A stretch of DNA of 41,013 nt from Cognatazoarcus sp050303815 (lineage in GTDB: Bacteria; Pseudomonadota; Gammaproteobacteria; Burkholderiales; Rhodocyclaceae). This document shows, piece after piece, positions 40,133-41,013 of this stretch; the stretch's first letter is position 1, and each line of letters opens with the position of its first letter. A program made the translations under genes and the position numbers. The stretch is taken from assembly GCA_050303815.1 (NCBI GenBank), contig JBNLCM010000095.1:1-41013 (forward strand), given 5' to 3'. The notes beneath the pieces are model-generated. The model had not been told where the DNA came from and made no database searches. It saw only the letters and a list, made by a program, of their open reading frames with translations.

Positions 40133-40536
40133 ACGCGCCCGCTTCCAAGCGTCGCCCCTACGTGCGCCCGATGGACGGGTGGTGGAAGAAGAACCCCTAC
40201 TTCGTCGAGTACATGGTGCATGAGGGCACGGCCTTCTTCGTCGCCGCCTACGGCTTCATCCTGCTGCTCGGCCTGCTGCGCCTGGCGCAGGGCGAGGCGG
40301 CCTGGAACGGCTGGCTGGAGGCGCTGAAGAGCCCGCAGTCGATCTTCTTCCACCTGATCCTGCTGCTGGCGATGCTGTATCACAGCTGGAGCTGGTTCAG
40401 GATCATGCCGCGCACGCTGCCGCCGATCAGGGTCGGCGGCAAGCGGCTCTCCGCCGCTGCGATCACCGCCGGCGGGCTGGCCGCCGCCGTGGCGGCGAGC
40501 CTGATCGTGCTCGCGCTGGCCTGGGGGATGGATTGA
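40129..40536 (+). CDS. frdC: Fumarate reductase membrane anchor subunit C
   Basis: A 135-residue membrane protein with three hydrophobic helices (about 28-52, 66-88 and 108-132). The N-terminal pattern RRPYVRPMDGWWKKNPYFVE, then YMVHEGTAFFVAAYG, fits FrdC, which binds quinone with FrdD and anchors FrdAB. The ATG overlaps the frdB stop, and the stop overlaps the frdD ATG by one base. Confidence 0.9.
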   Translation: MNAPASKRRPYVRPMDGWWKKNPYFVEYMVHEGTAFFVAAYGFILLLGLLRLAQGEAAWNGWLEALKSPQSIFFHLILLLAMLYHSWSWFRIMPRTLPPIRVGGKRLSAAAITAGGLAAAVAASLIVLALAWGMD

Positions 40537-40904
40537 TGAGGCGCGAACCGAAGCGCTCCAACGCACCGATCTTCTGGCTGCTGTTCGGCGCCGGCGGCAT
40601 GCTCTCGGCGCTGATCGGCGCCGCGCTGGTGTTCGTCACCGGCATCGCCGCGCCGCTCGGCCTGCTGCCCGCGCCGGACGCGCTGAGCTACGCCAACGTG
40701 CAGGCGCTGGCACAGAACCTCGTCGGCAAGGCCTTCCTGTTCGCGGTGGTGGCGCTGTTCCTGTGGCACGCCGGCCATCGCATCGTGCATACGCTGCACG
40801 ACCTCGGCGTGCACGCCGGCACGATGGCCAAGCTGGTGTGCTACGGGCTGCCGCTGCTGGGCACGATCGTCGCCGCGGTATCGCTGCTCGGCGTCGGTTT
40901 CTGA
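40536..40904 (+). CDS. frdD: Fumarate reductase membrane anchor subunit D
   Basis: A 122-residue membrane protein with three hydrophobic helices (about 12-37, 64-84 and 98-121). It contains FrdD-like RREPKRSNAPIFWLLFGAGG and the His-containing WHAGHRIVHTLHDLGVHAG segment. The ATG at 40536 shares its A with the frdC stop; an in-frame TTG at 40533 is less likely. It completes the frdABCD operon. Confidence 0.9.
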   Translation: MRREPKRSNAPIFWLLFGAGGMLSALIGAALVFVTGIAAPLGLLPAPDALSYANVQALAQNLVGKAFLFAVVALFLWHAGHRIVHTLHDLGVHAGTMAKLVCYGLPLLGTIVAAVSLLGVGF

Positions 40905-41013
40905 GTCCCCACCGAGGCAAGGCCGGTCGTCGCCCTCTTTCGCACGGCATCCGCGGTGCGGCCCGCCTATACCCCCAATGTCGGAAGGGGCGACCGCAGC
41001 GGCCGGCGGCGCT
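40905..41013. other. Right edge of the window, no feature seen
   Basis: About 110 bp after frdD with no recognisable gene or terminator before the window ends. Confidence 0.5.

Overview
The window is GC-rich (roughly two thirds G+C by eye), gene-dense and reads like a betaproteobacterial chromosome. The combination of aerobic phenylacetate genes, an FrdABCD-type fumarate reductase, a malonate decarboxylase cluster with a TRAP transporter and an FNR-like site on the phenylacetate promoter suggests a facultative, aromatic-degrading Rhodocyclales relative (Azoarcus/Thauera/Aromatoleum-like). The lineage is inferred from gene content only.

Layout. 1-1127: 3' part of an outer-membrane porin. 1363-7293: BCCT transporter, HyuA-type ASKHA ATPase and non-pyrrolysine MttB-family methyltransferase, a likely methylated-amine uptake and demethylation set; four ~121-bp GC-rich tandem repeats lie between the last two. 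7295-7722: REP-like inverted repeats. 7718-15524: phenylacetyl-CoA epoxidase pathway, with divergent paaX regulator and paaN-paaG-paaABCDE. 15525-19130: accessory block with an AT-rich pair (small membrane-anchored protein plus AlbA_2/Schlafen-type protein), a broken integrase remnant and a ParD/ParE toxin-antitoxin pair. 19352-21224: LysR regulator divergent from an alpha/beta hydrolase with an Asp nucleophile. 21702-31620: GntR regulator divergent from TRAP transporter genes followed by mdcACDEGBH (malonate uptake and decarboxylation). 31700-37328: an uncharacterised module in which ECF sigma plus cupin anti-sigma are divergent from DUF4331 protein, small lipoprotein, TPR protein and HupE/UreJ-like membrane protein. 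37567-40904: frdABCD.

Most interesting signals. (1) The divergent region of the ECF/DUF4331 module holds two oppositely directed promoter-like copies (TGCATCCAG near -35, CGTA near -10), whose -35 halves are the arms of one dyad. This predicts that the sigma factor drives both its own operon and the DUF4331-lipoprotein-TPR-HupE operon. (2) A near-perfect FNR box overlaps the -35 of a near-consensus paaN promoter, suggesting anaerobic repression of oxygen-dependent phenylacetate catabolism. (3) The AT-rich AlbA_2 + membrane protein pair in a block with mobile-element debris is a candidate uncharacterised defence or accessory module. (4) The ParE toxin has no ATG/GTG/TTG at its expected start but an ATT behind a good ribosome binding site. 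(5) A TGTATACA operator sits on the malonate promoter beside its GntR regulator.

No tRNA, rRNA, CRISPR array or intact transposase was recognised.
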